This document shows positions 6,795-14,846 of a stretch of DNA of 47,242 nt, piece after piece. Numbering within the stretch: the stretch's first letter is position 1; every line of letters starts with the position of its first letter. A program made the position numbers and the translations under genes. The DNA comes from Sphingomonas sp. ERG5. GTDB lineage: Bacteria; Pseudomonadota; Alphaproteobacteria; Sphingomonadales; Sphingomonadaceae. The notes beneath the pieces were generated by a model that searched no databases, was not told the DNA's origin, and saw nothing but the letters and a program-made list of their open reading frames with translations. The stretch is taken from contig NZ_JSXI01000065.1 of the NCBI RefSeq assembly GCF_000803065.1, forward strand, positions 1 to 47,242, in the 5' to 3' direction.

Positions 6795-8786
6795 ATGCGA
6801 ACACCATTTAATCCGCTTCAGGCGGCAATTCTGAAGGCGTTGACCGAGGCGCTGTTTTACGGCGTCGATATGCGCATCACGTCCGATCAGGTCGTCGCCA
6901 ATCTGCAGCACCAGTTCGGCATGTTCGAAGGTAACAAGCCGAAGGAGATCGGCCTCAGCCTCTATCTGGTCTGCCTGGTGCTGGGCGGCCCGTTCTTCCT
7001 GCTGTTCAGTCCCGAATGGCGCGCGCAGCGCGTGACGAAGCGCCTTGCGCGGTCGCAGAACAACCTGATGCAGGATCTCGCACGTATCCGGGGCGTCATC
7101 TATGCCGGCTATTACGGCCATTGGGAAGGTGCGGCCGAAGAGGATAATGATCATAACCCGGTGTTGAACGCGATCGGCTTCGAATTGCCGCACCAGCGCA
7201 CCCGTGGGACCGGCGAGGTGCCGATCAGCCTCTTTCCCGGGCGCGATCTCGCGCATGACGATGTGCTCGCGCCGGAAGAGGCTCCCGACACGGCCGGGGT
7301 CATCGTCATCGGTTCGGGCGCTGGCGGCGCCGTTGCCGCGGCCAATCTCGCACAGCATCATGACGTGCTGGTGATCGAGGCCGGCGCGCATTATCCATCC
7401 TCCGCGATCACGCATGAGGAACGCCGCATGACCGCACGGCTGTTCGTCGATGGCGGGCTGCAGACCAGTCGCGACCACGACATCGTCATTTTCCAGGGGC
7501 ATTGCGTCGGCGGTTCGACCGTCATCAACAACGGTATCGCATTGCGCGTGAAGCAGGTCGGGATGACGCATCCGCAGGCCAACGACGTGTTCGCCAGCTG
7601 GGCCGCGCTCGGCGCGCCGGTCGATGCGGCGCGCTTCGATGCGGCCTATCATGCAGTCGAAAAGCGGCTCGGCGTCGAACCGATCGATCAGAAAAGCGGT
7701 CGCAACAATGGCACGCATCTGCTCAACGGCTGGGCGGCGCATGCCGCCGCGAGCAGCGATCCGATGGACGCGGCATCGCCGGCGCTGTGGTTCAGCAAGA
7801 ATTACGGGCCGCGCGAAATCAATGCCGATTGCGCCTATTGCGGCTATTGCAACACCGGCTGCCCCTATGGCCGCAAACAGGGCATGGCGCAGTCCTTCCT
7901 GCTTGATGCCCGGGCGGCGGGCGCGCGCATCCTGATGCAGACGACGGTCGAGAAGATCGTCTGGGGTGAGCCGGATCTCGACGGGCGGCGCGTCGCGACG
8001 GGCGTCGAGGTGCTGCAATCGGACGGCAGCCGTCGCACCATCAGGGCGACGAAGGGCGTCGTCGTCGCGGCCGGCACGATGGCGTCGAGCCGGATTCTCG
8101 ACAAGAGCGGTATCGAGGGCACTGGGGAGGGCATCTCGCTCAACATCGCCTGCCCGGTGGTCGCGCTGATGCCCGGCACGATGCGCGCCTGGGACGAGGA
8201 CCAGATGGCGACGTATGTCGATCGCGGCGACTTTCTGCTCGAATCGCATTTCCAGCCGCCGATGAGCATGTCGACATTGATGCCGGGATGGTTCACCGAT
8301 CATGCCGGACGCATGCTCAACTATAGCCGCCTGGCGTCCGCCGGCATCCTGTTTCCCGCCGACCGGCAGGGCCGGCTGATCGGCGGTAAGCTTCATTTCA
8401 AGCTGCGCGATGATGTCGAGCTGCCGCTGCTGCGGCGCGCGCTCGCCACGCTCACCCGGGTGCATTTCGCTGCCGGGGCCAAGGAAGTCTATCCGGCGCT
8501 CACGCGCGGGCCGATCTTGCGCAAAGGTGACGATATCGACCTGTTCTACGAACGGGGCATCCGCGAAGCCGACGATGTCACGCTTTCAAGTTCGCACCCG
8601 CAGGGCGGCAATGGCCGCAACGCCGATCCCGAAAAAGGCGTGATCGATTTGGATTGCCGCGTCCACGGCACCACCAATGTGCTGGTCACTGACGCCAGCA
8701 CCTTCACCAGCTGCATCCGCGTCAATGCCCAACTCACCACCATGGCGATGGCGCATTATGCGACCGCCGGGAATCCGTTCGCCTAG
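6795..8786 (+). CDS. GMC family FAD-dependent alcohol oxidase/dehydrogenase
   Basis: A 663-residue flavoenzyme. Residues 1-160 form an extension with a hydrophobic segment (LSLYLVCLVLGGPFFLLF) that may anchor it to the membrane. The FAD-binding motif VIVIGSGAGGAVAAANLA follows, with VIEAG closing the ADP-binding fold. The GMC C-terminal domain has SSHPQGGNGRNAD (active-site His) and RVNAQLTTMAMAHYA (partner Asn). A cysteine cluster CAYCGYCNTGC lies mid-protein. This layout resembles long-chain fatty alcohol oxidases more than choline dehydrogenase, so a long-chain or membrane-derived alcohol is the best guess. The ATG at 6795 follows GGGGGCAACCAG; the upstream ATG at 6765 has poor spacing. 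It appears monocistronic. Confidence 0.85.
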   Translation: MRTPFNPLQAAILKALTEALFYGVDMRITSDQVVANLQHQFGMFEGNKPKEIGLSLYLVCLVLGGPFFLLFSPEWRAQRVTKRLARSQNNLMQDLARIRGVIYAGYYGHWEGAAEEDNDHNPVLNAIGFELPHQRTRGTGEVPISLFPGRDLAHDDVLAPEEAPDTAGVIVIGSGAGGAVAAANLAQHHDVLVIEAGAHYPSSAITHEERRMTARLFVDGGLQTSRDHDIVIFQGHCVGGSTVINNGIALRVKQVGMTHPQANDVFASWAALGAPVDAARFDAAYHAVEKRLGVEPIDQKSGRNNGTHLLNGWAAHAAASSDPMDAASPALWFSKNYGPREINADCAYCGYCNTGCPYGRKQGMAQSFLLDARAAGARILMQTTVEKIVWGEPDLDGRRVATGVEVLQSDGSRRTIRATKGVVVAAGTMASSRILDKSGIEGTGEGISLNIACPVVALMPGTMRAWDEDQMATYVDRGDFLLESHFQPPMSMSTLMPGWFTDHAGRMLNYSRLASAGILFPADRQGRLIGGKLHFKLRDDVELPLLRRALATLTRVHFAAGAKEVYPALTRGPILRKGDDIDLFYERGIREADDVTLSSSHPQGGNGRNADPEKGVIDLDCRVHGTTNVLVTDASTFTSCIRVNAQLTTMAMAHYATAGNPFA

Positions 8787-8805
8787 ACGCCCCGTCCGTC
8801 CGTGG

Positions 8806-9729
8806 TCAGCCCTCGCACGCGCTCCACGGTGCATGTGCGAGTTTTGCGGCGAGATAGTCGATCAGCACTTGCACGCGCAGCGGCCGTAACGGGCTTGGCG
8901 GCATGACCAGATGGAGTCCGAGCGCTTTGGCCGACCAGCCGGGCAGCCCGATCTCCAGCTCGTGGTCGCGCAACGCGCGCCATACCAGGAATTCCGGCTG
9001 GAGCGCCAGGCCCTGCCCCGCGATCAGCACCGGGTTCAGCATGTCCGCATTGTCGGTCCAGATACGCACCGGCGGTTCGACCGCCTCGTCGCCGAATTGC
9101 GGATGGCTGAACCGCCACACGCCGCGCTCCGTGCTGCCCGTATAGGCGAGAGCGGCATGAGTCATGAGCTCGGCGGGATGCGTCGGCCGGCCATGCGCGT
9201 CGAAATAGCTGGGCGATCCGACCAGCAGGATGCGCACCGCACAGAGCCGCCGCGACAGCAAGGACGAATCCTCCAGGCTGGCAATCCGCAATGCCAGGTC
9301 GAAGCCTTCGGCGATCAGGTCGACACGGCGGTCGCTGAGCGCGAGATCGAGCGTGATTTCCGGATAGGCTGCGAGAAATTCGGGCAAGGCCGCACCGAGA
9401 TAGGCAGTGCCGAACGATAGCGGTGCGCTGACCCGGATCCGGCCGCGCGGCACTTTGGACTGGTCCGCCGCCTCGTCCTCCACCGCTTCGCCTTCGCTCA
9501 GGATGCGCGTGGCCCGCGCCAGCGAGGCACGCCCGCTTTCGGTCAACGACAGCCGGCGCGAGGTGCGTGCGAACAGCGCCAGGCCGAGGCGCGCCTCGAG
9601 CCGCCCGATCGCCTTGGAGACAGTCGGGTTGGACAGGCCAAGCTCGCGCGCTGCGCCGGAAAAGGAGCCGAGTTCGGCGACCTTCGCAAAGATCGCCCAG
9701 GCTTCGAGGTCAGGAAGTCGTCTTGTCAT
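8806..9729 (-). CDS. LysR family transcriptional regulator
   Basis: A 307-residue regulator of standard LysR length. The helix-turn-helix is clear near the N-terminus: FAKVAELGSFSGAARELGLS, then NPTVSKAIGRLEARLGLALFART and RRLSLTESG. The effector domain follows (RIRVSAPLSFGTAYLGAALPEF, DLALRIASLEDSSL, LLVGSPSYF). I start it at the ATG at 9729 rather than the TTG at 9738. It is divergent from the pirin and hydrolase genes, with about 95 bp between the starts, so these are its probable targets; LysR proteins commonly regulate a divergent neighbour. The inducer is unknown. Confidence 0.9.
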   Translation of the reverse strand: MTRRLPDLEAWAIFAKVAELGSFSGAARELGLSNPTVSKAIGRLEARLGLALFARTSRRLSLTESGRASLARATRILSEGEAVEDEAADQSKVPRGRIRVSAPLSFGTAYLGAALPEFLAAYPEITLDLALSDRRVDLIAEGFDLALRIASLEDSSLLSRRLCAVRILLVGSPSYFDAHGRPTHPAELMTHAALAYTGSTERGVWRFSHPQFGDEAVEPPVRIWTDNADMLNPVLIAGQGLALQPEFLVWRALRDHELEIGLPGWSAKALGLHLVMPPSPLRPLRVQVLIDYLAAKLAHAPWSACEG

Positions 9730-9824
9730 TTTCGGCAATGATGTGATGCCAACGTTTCTATTTCGTCAAGTCCCTTCGCGCCGCATCTAGGGACATCGGA
9801 GCAGCGACGCTCCACAGGAGACAG

Positions 9825-10526
9825 ATGATGATCGATCGCAGGCCCTTCGCGAAACTTGGTGGCGCCAACCATGGCTGGCTCGACGCCAAGCATCATTTCT
9901 CGTTCGCCGGTTATCACGATCCGAAGCGGATGGGCTGGGGCCCGATCCGCGTGTGGAATGACGATACCATCGCCGCCGGCACCGGTTTTCCGCCGCATCC
10001 GCATTCGGACATGGAGATCATCACCTATGTCCGTGAAGGTGCGATCACGCACCAGGACAGCCTGGGCAATATCGGCCGTACCGAAGCGGGTGATGTTCAG
10101 GTGATGAGCGCCGGATCCGGTGTGCGCCATTCGGAATATAACCGCGAGGCGGGCATCACCCGCATCTTCCAGATCTGGATCGAACCCGAGACGCGCGGCG
10201 AGGCTCCTTCCTGGGGCGCGAAACCCTTTCCCCGCGATGGTCGCTCGGGTCAGTTCGTGACACTGGCCAGCGGCTTTGCCGAGGATGTCGACGCGCTGCC
10301 GATCCGGACCGACGCGCGTATCGTTGGCGCGACGCTGAAGGCCGGCGAAACCGCCGAATATCCGCTGGGCGCGGGGCGTCACGCCTATCTCGTGCCCGCC
10401 ACCGGGTCAGTCGAGGTCAACGGCATCCGCATCGATGCCCGCGATGGCGCGGCGATCAGCGATGAGAGCGTATTGCGCGTCACCGCGATCGAGGATGCTG
10501 AAATCGTCTTGGTCGACGCGGCCTGA
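9825..10526 (+). CDS. Pirin family protein
   Basis: A 233-residue bicupin. The N-terminal cupin carries the metal ligands expected of pirins: His58 and His60 in FPPHPHSDMEIITY, and His102 with Glu104 in GVRHSEYN. The DAKHHFSFAGYHDP opening is typical of the YhaK/pirin group. Some bacterial pirins have quercetinase activity and others bind partner enzymes, so the activity here is open. CAGGAGACAG precedes the ATG ATG pair at 9825. The haloperoxidase-like gene follows after 50 bp on the same strand, and both lie opposite the LysR gene. Confidence 0.9.
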   Translation: MMIDRRPFAKLGGANHGWLDAKHHFSFAGYHDPKRMGWGPIRVWNDDTIAAGTGFPPHPHSDMEIITYVREGAITHQDSLGNIGRTEAGDVQVMSAGSGVRHSEYNREAGITRIFQIWIEPETRGEAPSWGAKPFPRDGRSGQFVTLASGFAEDVDALPIRTDARIVGATLKAGETAEYPLGAGRHAYLVPATGSVEVNGIRIDARDGAAISDESVLRVTAIEDAEIVLVDAA

Positions 10527-10576
10527 TCCTTTCCTTGTCGGCTTACCCACCAACCATCGCTCACAGGAGATTTTCC

Positions 10577-11404
10577 ATGACCACCATCACAACTCGCGAC
10601 GGCACCGAGATTTTCTACAAGGATTGGGGTCCCAGGGACGCGCAGCCGATCATGTTCCATCACGGCTGGCCGCTCAGCTCGGACGATTGGGACGGGCAGA
10701 TGATGTTCTTCCTCGATCAGGGCTATCGCGTCATCGCACATGACCGCCGCGGTCATGGCCGCTCGACTCAGGCCGCGACCGGTCATGACATGGACACCTA
10801 TGTCGCTGACGTCGTCGCGCTGACCGACGCGCTCGACCTGAAGAATGCGATCCATATCGGCCACTCGACCGGCGGCGGCGAAGTGGCGCGCTATGTTGCC
10901 CAGGCAAAGCCCGGTCGCGTCGCCAGGGCGGTGCTGGTCAGCGCGGTCGCACCGCTGATGGTCAAGACCGATGGCAATCCGAACGGGGTGCCAATGGAAG
11001 TCTTTGACGGTGTCCGCGAACAGACCGCGACCAATCGCGCGCAATTCTATCTCGACTTCACTTTGCCCTTCTATGGCTACAACCGTGAGGGTGCCGATGT
11101 GAAGGAAGGCGTACGGCGGAATTGGTGGCGGCAGGGCATGATGGGCGGGGTGTTGGCGCATTATCACGGCATCGCCGCTTTTTCGGAAACCGACTTCACC
11201 GAGGATTTGAAGAAGATCGCCGTGCCCACTTTGGTCATGCACGGCGAAGATGATCAAGTCGTGCCGTTCGCCAATGCCGGAGCCTTGTCGGCGCAGATCG
11301 TGCCCGGCGCGGTGCTGAAATCCTATCCCGGCTATCCGCACGGCATGCCGACCACGCATGCCGATCAGATCAACGCCGACCTCCTCGCCTTCATCAAGGG
11401 CTGA
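10577..11404 (+). CDS. Alpha/beta-hydrolase of the non-heme haloperoxidase/esterase type
   Basis: A 275-residue alpha/beta-hydrolase, full length for the cofactor-free haloperoxidase family. The catalytic triad is intact: Ser97 in IHIGHSTGGGEVARY, Asp226 in MHGEDDQVVPF and His255 in GYPHGMPTTH. The oxyanion segment FHHGWPLSSDDWD and the DRRGHGRS motif are also characteristic. These enzymes are esterases or perhydrolases in vitro; their natural substrate is usually unknown. The ATG at 10577 follows CACAGGAGA. It is likely co-transcribed with pirin and ends before a strong terminator hairpin. Confidence 0.9.
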   Translation: MTTITTRDGTEIFYKDWGPRDAQPIMFHHGWPLSSDDWDGQMMFFLDQGYRVIAHDRRGHGRSTQAATGHDMDTYVADVVALTDALDLKNAIHIGHSTGGGEVARYVAQAKPGRVARAVLVSAVAPLMVKTDGNPNGVPMEVFDGVREQTATNRAQFYLDFTLPFYGYNREGADVKEGVRRNWWRQGMMGGVLAHYHGIAAFSETDFTEDLKKIAVPTLVMHGEDDQVVPFANAGALSAQIVPGAVLKSYPGYPHGMPTTHADQINADLLAFIKG

Positions 11405-11421
11405 GCCGGCCTCCTCGATGA

Positions 11422-11453
11422 AAACGCGTGGGCGCTGGCCGTCCCACGCGTTT
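11422..11453 (+). terminator. Terminator hairpin after the pirin-hydrolase operon
   Basis: AAACGCGTGGG (11422-11432) pairs perfectly with CCCACGCGTTT (11443-11453) around a 10-base loop, 18 bp after the hydrolase stop. The A-rich 5' and T-ended 3' sides fit an intrinsic terminator, although the U-run is short. Confidence 0.65.
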
Positions 11454-11487
11454 CGCGTTCCTGCGGGTATCGAGCGAGGAAGATGCA

Positions 11488-11533
11488 CCCCTTCCATTCG
11501 TTTCTCGACTTCGCCCGAAACGAGCGGAAGGGG
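11488..11533. repeat. REP-like palindromic element, single copy
   Basis: The outer arms CCCCTTCC (11488-11495) and GGAAGGGG (11526-11533) and the inner arms CGTTTC (11499-11504) and GAAACG (11517-11522) form a hairpin. Positions 11500-11527 match, with 3 differences in 28, the right arm of the larger palindrome at 14712-14788. This looks like a dispersed intergenic repeat. Confidence 0.65.
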
Positions 11534-11560
11534 TCGATTTTCGTTCAGATCTTTATCGCC

Positions 11561-13057
11561 CTAAATCAGGCGCTCGGCCTCCAGCTCCCATAATGCCGGG
11601 TCGGATACGCGTCTGTGACGTGTGCGCAGACGGCTTTCGGCCAGAGCCAGGCGATCGACGGCACGGTCGAGCTCGGCTTCCGGCAAGGTGAAGGTCAGGC
11701 GCACGAAACGTTCGAACGCGCCGTTCACGCCGAAGCGCGGGCCAGGCGCGATGCGCAGCGACAGGCTTTGCGTCATGGCGGCCAGCGCGGATGCCTCGGG
11801 CCGCGGCATTTCGGCCCAAAGCGTGAAGCCGCCCGCCGGTACCGGCACGCGCCAATGCGGCAACGCATCGGCGAGCCGTGCGACCAGATGATCCCGGCGG
11901 CGGCGCAGCTCGGCCCAATCTTCGTTGCTCTCGAGGCTGCCGCCCTTGATGCTGCCGTCAAGCAAGGCCGCGACCGCCAGCTGATCCATCACCGGCGTCG
12001 CCGCATCGAGCGTTGCCCGGATGCGGCCAAGCGCGACGATTGTCTGAGGGTCGGCGCGCAGCCAGCCGATGCGCAGGCCGCCCCAGAAGCGTTTGCTTGC
12101 CGATCCGATGCTGATCACTGTGTCGCCATGCGGGTCATGCACCGCCACCGGCGACGGCGGTGGGGAACCGAGTGTGATCGCCGCTGTCGTCTCGTCGATC
12201 ACCAGCGGCGTGTGGGTTGCCCGTGCCGCGCGTACCAGCGCGGCGCGCGTATCCGGGTCCATGACGCGGCCGGTGGGGTTGTGGAAATCGGCCACGATAT
12301 AGGCGAAGCGCGGCCCGGTCTGGCGAAAGGCGGCATGGATCGCATCGATATCCCAACCGGCCGCGGGCAACCCGACCGGCACCGCGACGCAGCTATGCTT
12401 GAGGATCGCGGCGATCGCGTTGTGATAGGTCGGATGATCGACGATGATGCGGTCCCCCGGCCCGGCGAGCAGCCGCAGCAACAAGGCGAGGCCATGCTGT
12501 GCGCCGCTGGTGACGAGGATCTGATCGGGCGTGGTCGGGCAGCCGCGTGCGGCATAATCGGCCGCGATCGCCTGACGCAGGCGCGGAATGCCGAGCGCTT
12601 CGTAGCCAAGGCCGGAAAGGAAGGCCGGCAACTGGCCCAATGCCTGTTCATAGGCGTGCCAGATGGTCTGCGGGGCAGGGAGCGCGGCACTGGTCCAGTC
12701 GATAAAGTCCGGGCCTTGCTCCTCTGGCAATTCTTCGGCGGTGCGCGTCATGCCCTGCCCCAGGCCGGGAAGCCGCGTGACGCTGCCTGACCCCTGTCGG
12801 CTCAGCAGATAGCCTTCGTCGCGCAGCAGGTCGAAGGCGGCGGCGACGGTGGTGCGGCTGAGGCCCAGCGCCCGCGCCAGGTCGCGCTCTCCCGCAAAGC
12901 GGACGCCAAGGCCGATGCGGCCATCGAGAATCAGCAGCCGCAAGGCCCGGGCAAGCTGGCGATAGGCCGGGCCACCACCGTCGTTGCCGCGCCCCTCGCT
13001 GCGCCATGCACCGAGCTGGCGGGCAACCGAGGTCGGGCTGAGTGAGCTGACATCCAT
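11561..13057 (-). CDS. yczR: MocR-type regulator (GntR wHTH fused to aminotransferase fold)
   Basis: A 498-residue fusion. The GntR winged helix (AYRQLARALRLLILDGRIGLG, then RDLARALGLSRTTVAAAFDLL and EGYLLSRQGSGSVT) is followed by a fold-type I aminotransferase domain with DHPTYHNAIAAI, ADFHNPTG, the acidic VIDETTAAITL and the PLP-lysine motif SIGSASKRFWGG. MocR proteins sense PLP or related ligands and act as regulators, not enzymes. The divergent gene encodes a YczE-like membrane protein; a MocR subgroup called YczR is known to be linked to yczE, so I use that symbol tentatively. The ATG at 13057 follows the operator directly; a frame to 13093 would run through it. Confidence 0.85.
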   Translation of the reverse strand: MDVSSLSPTSVARQLGAWRSEGRGNDGGGPAYRQLARALRLLILDGRIGLGVRFAGERDLARALGLSRTTVAAAFDLLRDEGYLLSRQGSGSVTRLPGLGQGMTRTAEELPEEQGPDFIDWTSAALPAPQTIWHAYEQALGQLPAFLSGLGYEALGIPRLRQAIAADYAARGCPTTPDQILVTSGAQHGLALLLRLLAGPGDRIIVDHPTYHNAIAAILKHSCVAVPVGLPAAGWDIDAIHAAFRQTGPRFAYIVADFHNPTGRVMDPDTRAALVRAARATHTPLVIDETTAAITLGSPPPSPVAVHDPHGDTVISIGSASKRFWGGLRIGWLRADPQTIVALGRIRATLDAATPVMDQLAVAALLDGSIKGGSLESNEDWAELRRRRDHLVARLADALPHWRVPVPAGGFTLWAEMPRPEASALAAMTQSLSLRIAPGPRFGVNGAFERFVRLTFTLPEAELDRAVDRLALAESRLRTRHRRVSDPALWELEAERLI

Positions 13058-13058
13058 A

Positions 13059-13084
13059 AGGGCCAATATCTTTGGATTGGCCCT
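13059..13084. promoter_or_regulatory. MocR operator between yczR and yczE
   Basis: AGGGCCAAT (13059-13067) and ATTGGCCCT (13076-13084) form a perfect 9-bp inverted repeat with an 8-bp spacer in the short divergent region. On the minus strand, TTGTTT and GATATT separated by 17 bp make a plausible promoter whose start would fall near the yczR ATG, so the operator overlaps the promoter and the mRNA may be nearly leaderless. Autoregulation and control of yczE are inferred from family precedent. Confidence 0.65.
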
Positions 13085-13120
13085 AAAAAACAATGCCTAT
13101 TGTCATTATCGGCTTGGTTT

Positions 13121-13738
13121 ATGATGAAACAACGCCTGTTCCAGCTCCTCTGGGGCCTTTCGCTTTACGGCTTCGCGATGGCGCTGATGCTGCGCGCCAA
13201 TCTCGGGCTCGATCCGTGGGACGTGCTGCATCAGGGACTGGCGCCGCGGATCGGGCTCAGCTTCGGCATGACCGTCAATGCGATCGGGCTGCTCGTACTG
13301 CTGTTGTGGATTCCGCTGCGGCAGCGGCCGGGGATCGGTACGGTGCTCAACATTCTGATCATCGGCACGGTGGTGGATCTGTCGCTGCTGGTCCTGCCGA
13401 CGCCGGATGGCTATGCCGCGCGCTTCGCCTTTCTGATCGCGGGGATCGGGCTGAACGGCATTGCGGGCGGCGCCTATATCGGCGCGGGCCTTGGCGCGGG
13501 ACCACGCGACGGCCTCATGACCGCCATCGCGGGCCGGACGAACTGGCCGATCAAGATCGTCCGGACCGCGATCGAGCTGACCGTATTGGCCGCTGGCTGG
13601 CTGATGGGTGGCACGGTCGGTATCGGCACCGTGCTTTACGCGGTGACGATCGGCTGGGTGGTACATTACGCGATCCCGTTTTTTACCCTGCGCGGTGCCG
13701 ACGCTTCACCAAAGCCGGCCTTTCAGGCGGAGCCGTAA
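13121..13738 (+). CDS. yczE: YczE-like five-helix membrane protein
   Basis: A 205-residue hydrophobic protein with about five membrane segments. The start FQLLWGLSLYGFAMALMLRA followed by NLGLDPWDVLHQGLA is the signature of the YczE/YitT-like family, and the region GAYIGAGLGAGPRDGLMTAI is a second family motif. The role is unknown, but the gene is repeatedly linked to MocR regulators, suggesting transport of a PLP-related compound or amino acid; this is inference. Starts are possible at 13121 and 13124 (tandem ATG); a TTG at 13100 is less likely. No strong ribosome-binding site is visible. Confidence 0.8.
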   Translation: MMKQRLFQLLWGLSLYGFAMALMLRANLGLDPWDVLHQGLAPRIGLSFGMTVNAIGLLVLLLWIPLRQRPGIGTVLNILIIGTVVDLSLLVLPTPDGYAARFAFLIAGIGLNGIAGGAYIGAGLGAGPRDGLMTAIAGRTNWPIKIVRTAIELTVLAAGWLMGGTVGIGTVLYAVTIGWVVHYAIPFFTLRGADASPKPAFQAEP

Positions 13739-13833
13739 AGCATCGCGCCGTGAGGTGAGGCGCATTGCGTGTCTGCCTTGTGGACGCCATTACCACTCAA
13801 AATGGCCCGATGAAGACCAGACGGAGAGCAGTT

Positions 13834-14529
13834 ATGCGGCGATATTGCGTTTGGACGATCTGTGCCCTGACTGGCGCGGCGATCTCGGGAAACTTGGTCG
13901 CGCAGACTGGGACCACGCAGACTGGGACCACGCAGACTGGGACCACGCAGACTGGGACCACGCCAACGATGACCGCGCCCTTGTCGCAGGGACTCTATCG
14001 TTTGCCATATGATACGGGGACGCAGGTCTCCGTGTTTGATGACGCGGCGACGCATCGCCCGCTGAGACGGGTGGACCTGACGGGCGAACCGCGCTCGGGC
14101 CGCACGCATCATATCGTTGCCGCCGCTGCCGGCACGGTCATGGCGATCCAGGACAGTTATTCGGAGCAGCAGAGCGGTCGGGCCGCCAAGGATTGCCGCA
14201 ACAATTATCTGTGGATCGCGCATGCGAATGGCGAATGGACGCTTTATGGGCACATGCGCACGGGAACCAGCAGTGGCAAGGCGCGCCTCAAGGTCGGCGA
14301 CCGTGTAAAGGCCGGGCAGTATCTGGGTGACGAGGGCAGTGTGGGCTGCGCGATGCTGTCGCATTTACATTTCGAGATCGCGGTACCCCCCAAAGACGTC
14401 CCGATAGATGCCGGCGGCTTCGTCAACGACAATGTGGACAGCGTACGCAATCGTGTGCCGCGGTTTTGCGTTCCCAACTCGGCATCGGTTCGCAAAGGCG
14501 CGACATACACAGCCAGGCCCTGCGCCTGA
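13834..14529 (+). CDS. M23-like secreted protein with a (QTGTT)4 linker
   Basis: A 231-residue exported protein. The ATG at 13834 follows GGAGAGCAGTT and opens a clear signal peptide (YCVWTICALTGAAISGNLVAQ). Four tandem QTGTT units follow. The remainder is an M23 (LytM) fold with LWIAHANGEWTLYGHM (His140) and GCAMLSHLHFEI (His177, His179). In active M23 enzymes the first zinc motif is HxxxD; here the corresponding stretch is RTHHIVAAAAGTV (His92, His93), with Ala at the Asp position, so hydrolase activity is doubtful. It could be a regulator of another murein hydrolase, as known for degenerate LytM proteins, or a variant enzyme. The cysteines Cys121, Cys172, Cys212 and Cys230 could form disulfides. 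Confidence 0.8.
   Translation: MRRYCVWTICALTGAAISGNLVAQTGTTQTGTTQTGTTQTGTTPTMTAPLSQGLYRLPYDTGTQVSVFDDAATHRPLRRVDLTGEPRSGRTHHIVAAAAGTVMAIQDSYSEQQSGRAAKDCRNNYLWIAHANGEWTLYGHMRTGTSSGKARLKVGDRVKAGQYLGDEGSVGCAMLSHLHFEIAVPPKDVPIDAGGFVNDNVDSVRNRVPRFCVPNSASVRKGATYTARPCA
13903..13962 (+). repeat. Four perfect 15-bp tandem repeats inside the M23-like gene
   Basis: Four head-to-tail copies of CAGACTGGGACCACG occupy 13903-13962, in frame, encoding QTGTT four times. The units are identical at the DNA level, so slippage could add or remove units without a frameshift and change the linker between signal peptide and LytM domain. Confidence 0.95.
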
Positions 14530-14711
14530 TCAGCGGCAGGCATCCGTTGTCGCGGAACGGTCAGGCTGGCCGATCATGGTGGTTTGGACAGCGATCGGGC
14601 TGAGCGCCTTGCCCACGGTGCGGATTGAATGTGCCGTCCCGCCTGACGATCCGGGCATGGTCCCGTTGGGGGATGCGATGCTCGCCTAGGACAAATTCGA
14701 GCCACCATTCG

Positions 14712-14788
14712 CCGTTCGTTTCGAGCGAAGTCGAGAAACCATGGATAGCGCTTATGGCCTGTTTCTCGACTTCGCTCGAAACAAACGG
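14712..14788. repeat. Long REP-like inverted repeat
   Basis: The left arm 14712-14739 and the right arm 14761-14788 are inverted copies, identical at 27 of 28 positions, separated by 21 bp. The core is GTTTCTCGACTTCGCTCGAAAC. A related single arm occurs at 11500-11527. It lies between the convergent M23-like and amidohydrolase genes, where it could serve as a bidirectional terminator. The rest of 14530-14846 has no gene I can support. Confidence 0.85.
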
Positions 14789-14846
14789 AAGTAGCAGGTG
14801 CTGCTCGACGCCTTGGAGTGTCTGAGAACGTGCCGTTCGCTCCCGC

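Noticed and set aside
6759..8465. 568-codon frame opposite the GMC gene
   Set aside because: Antisense shadow; the GMC motifs are on the plus strand.
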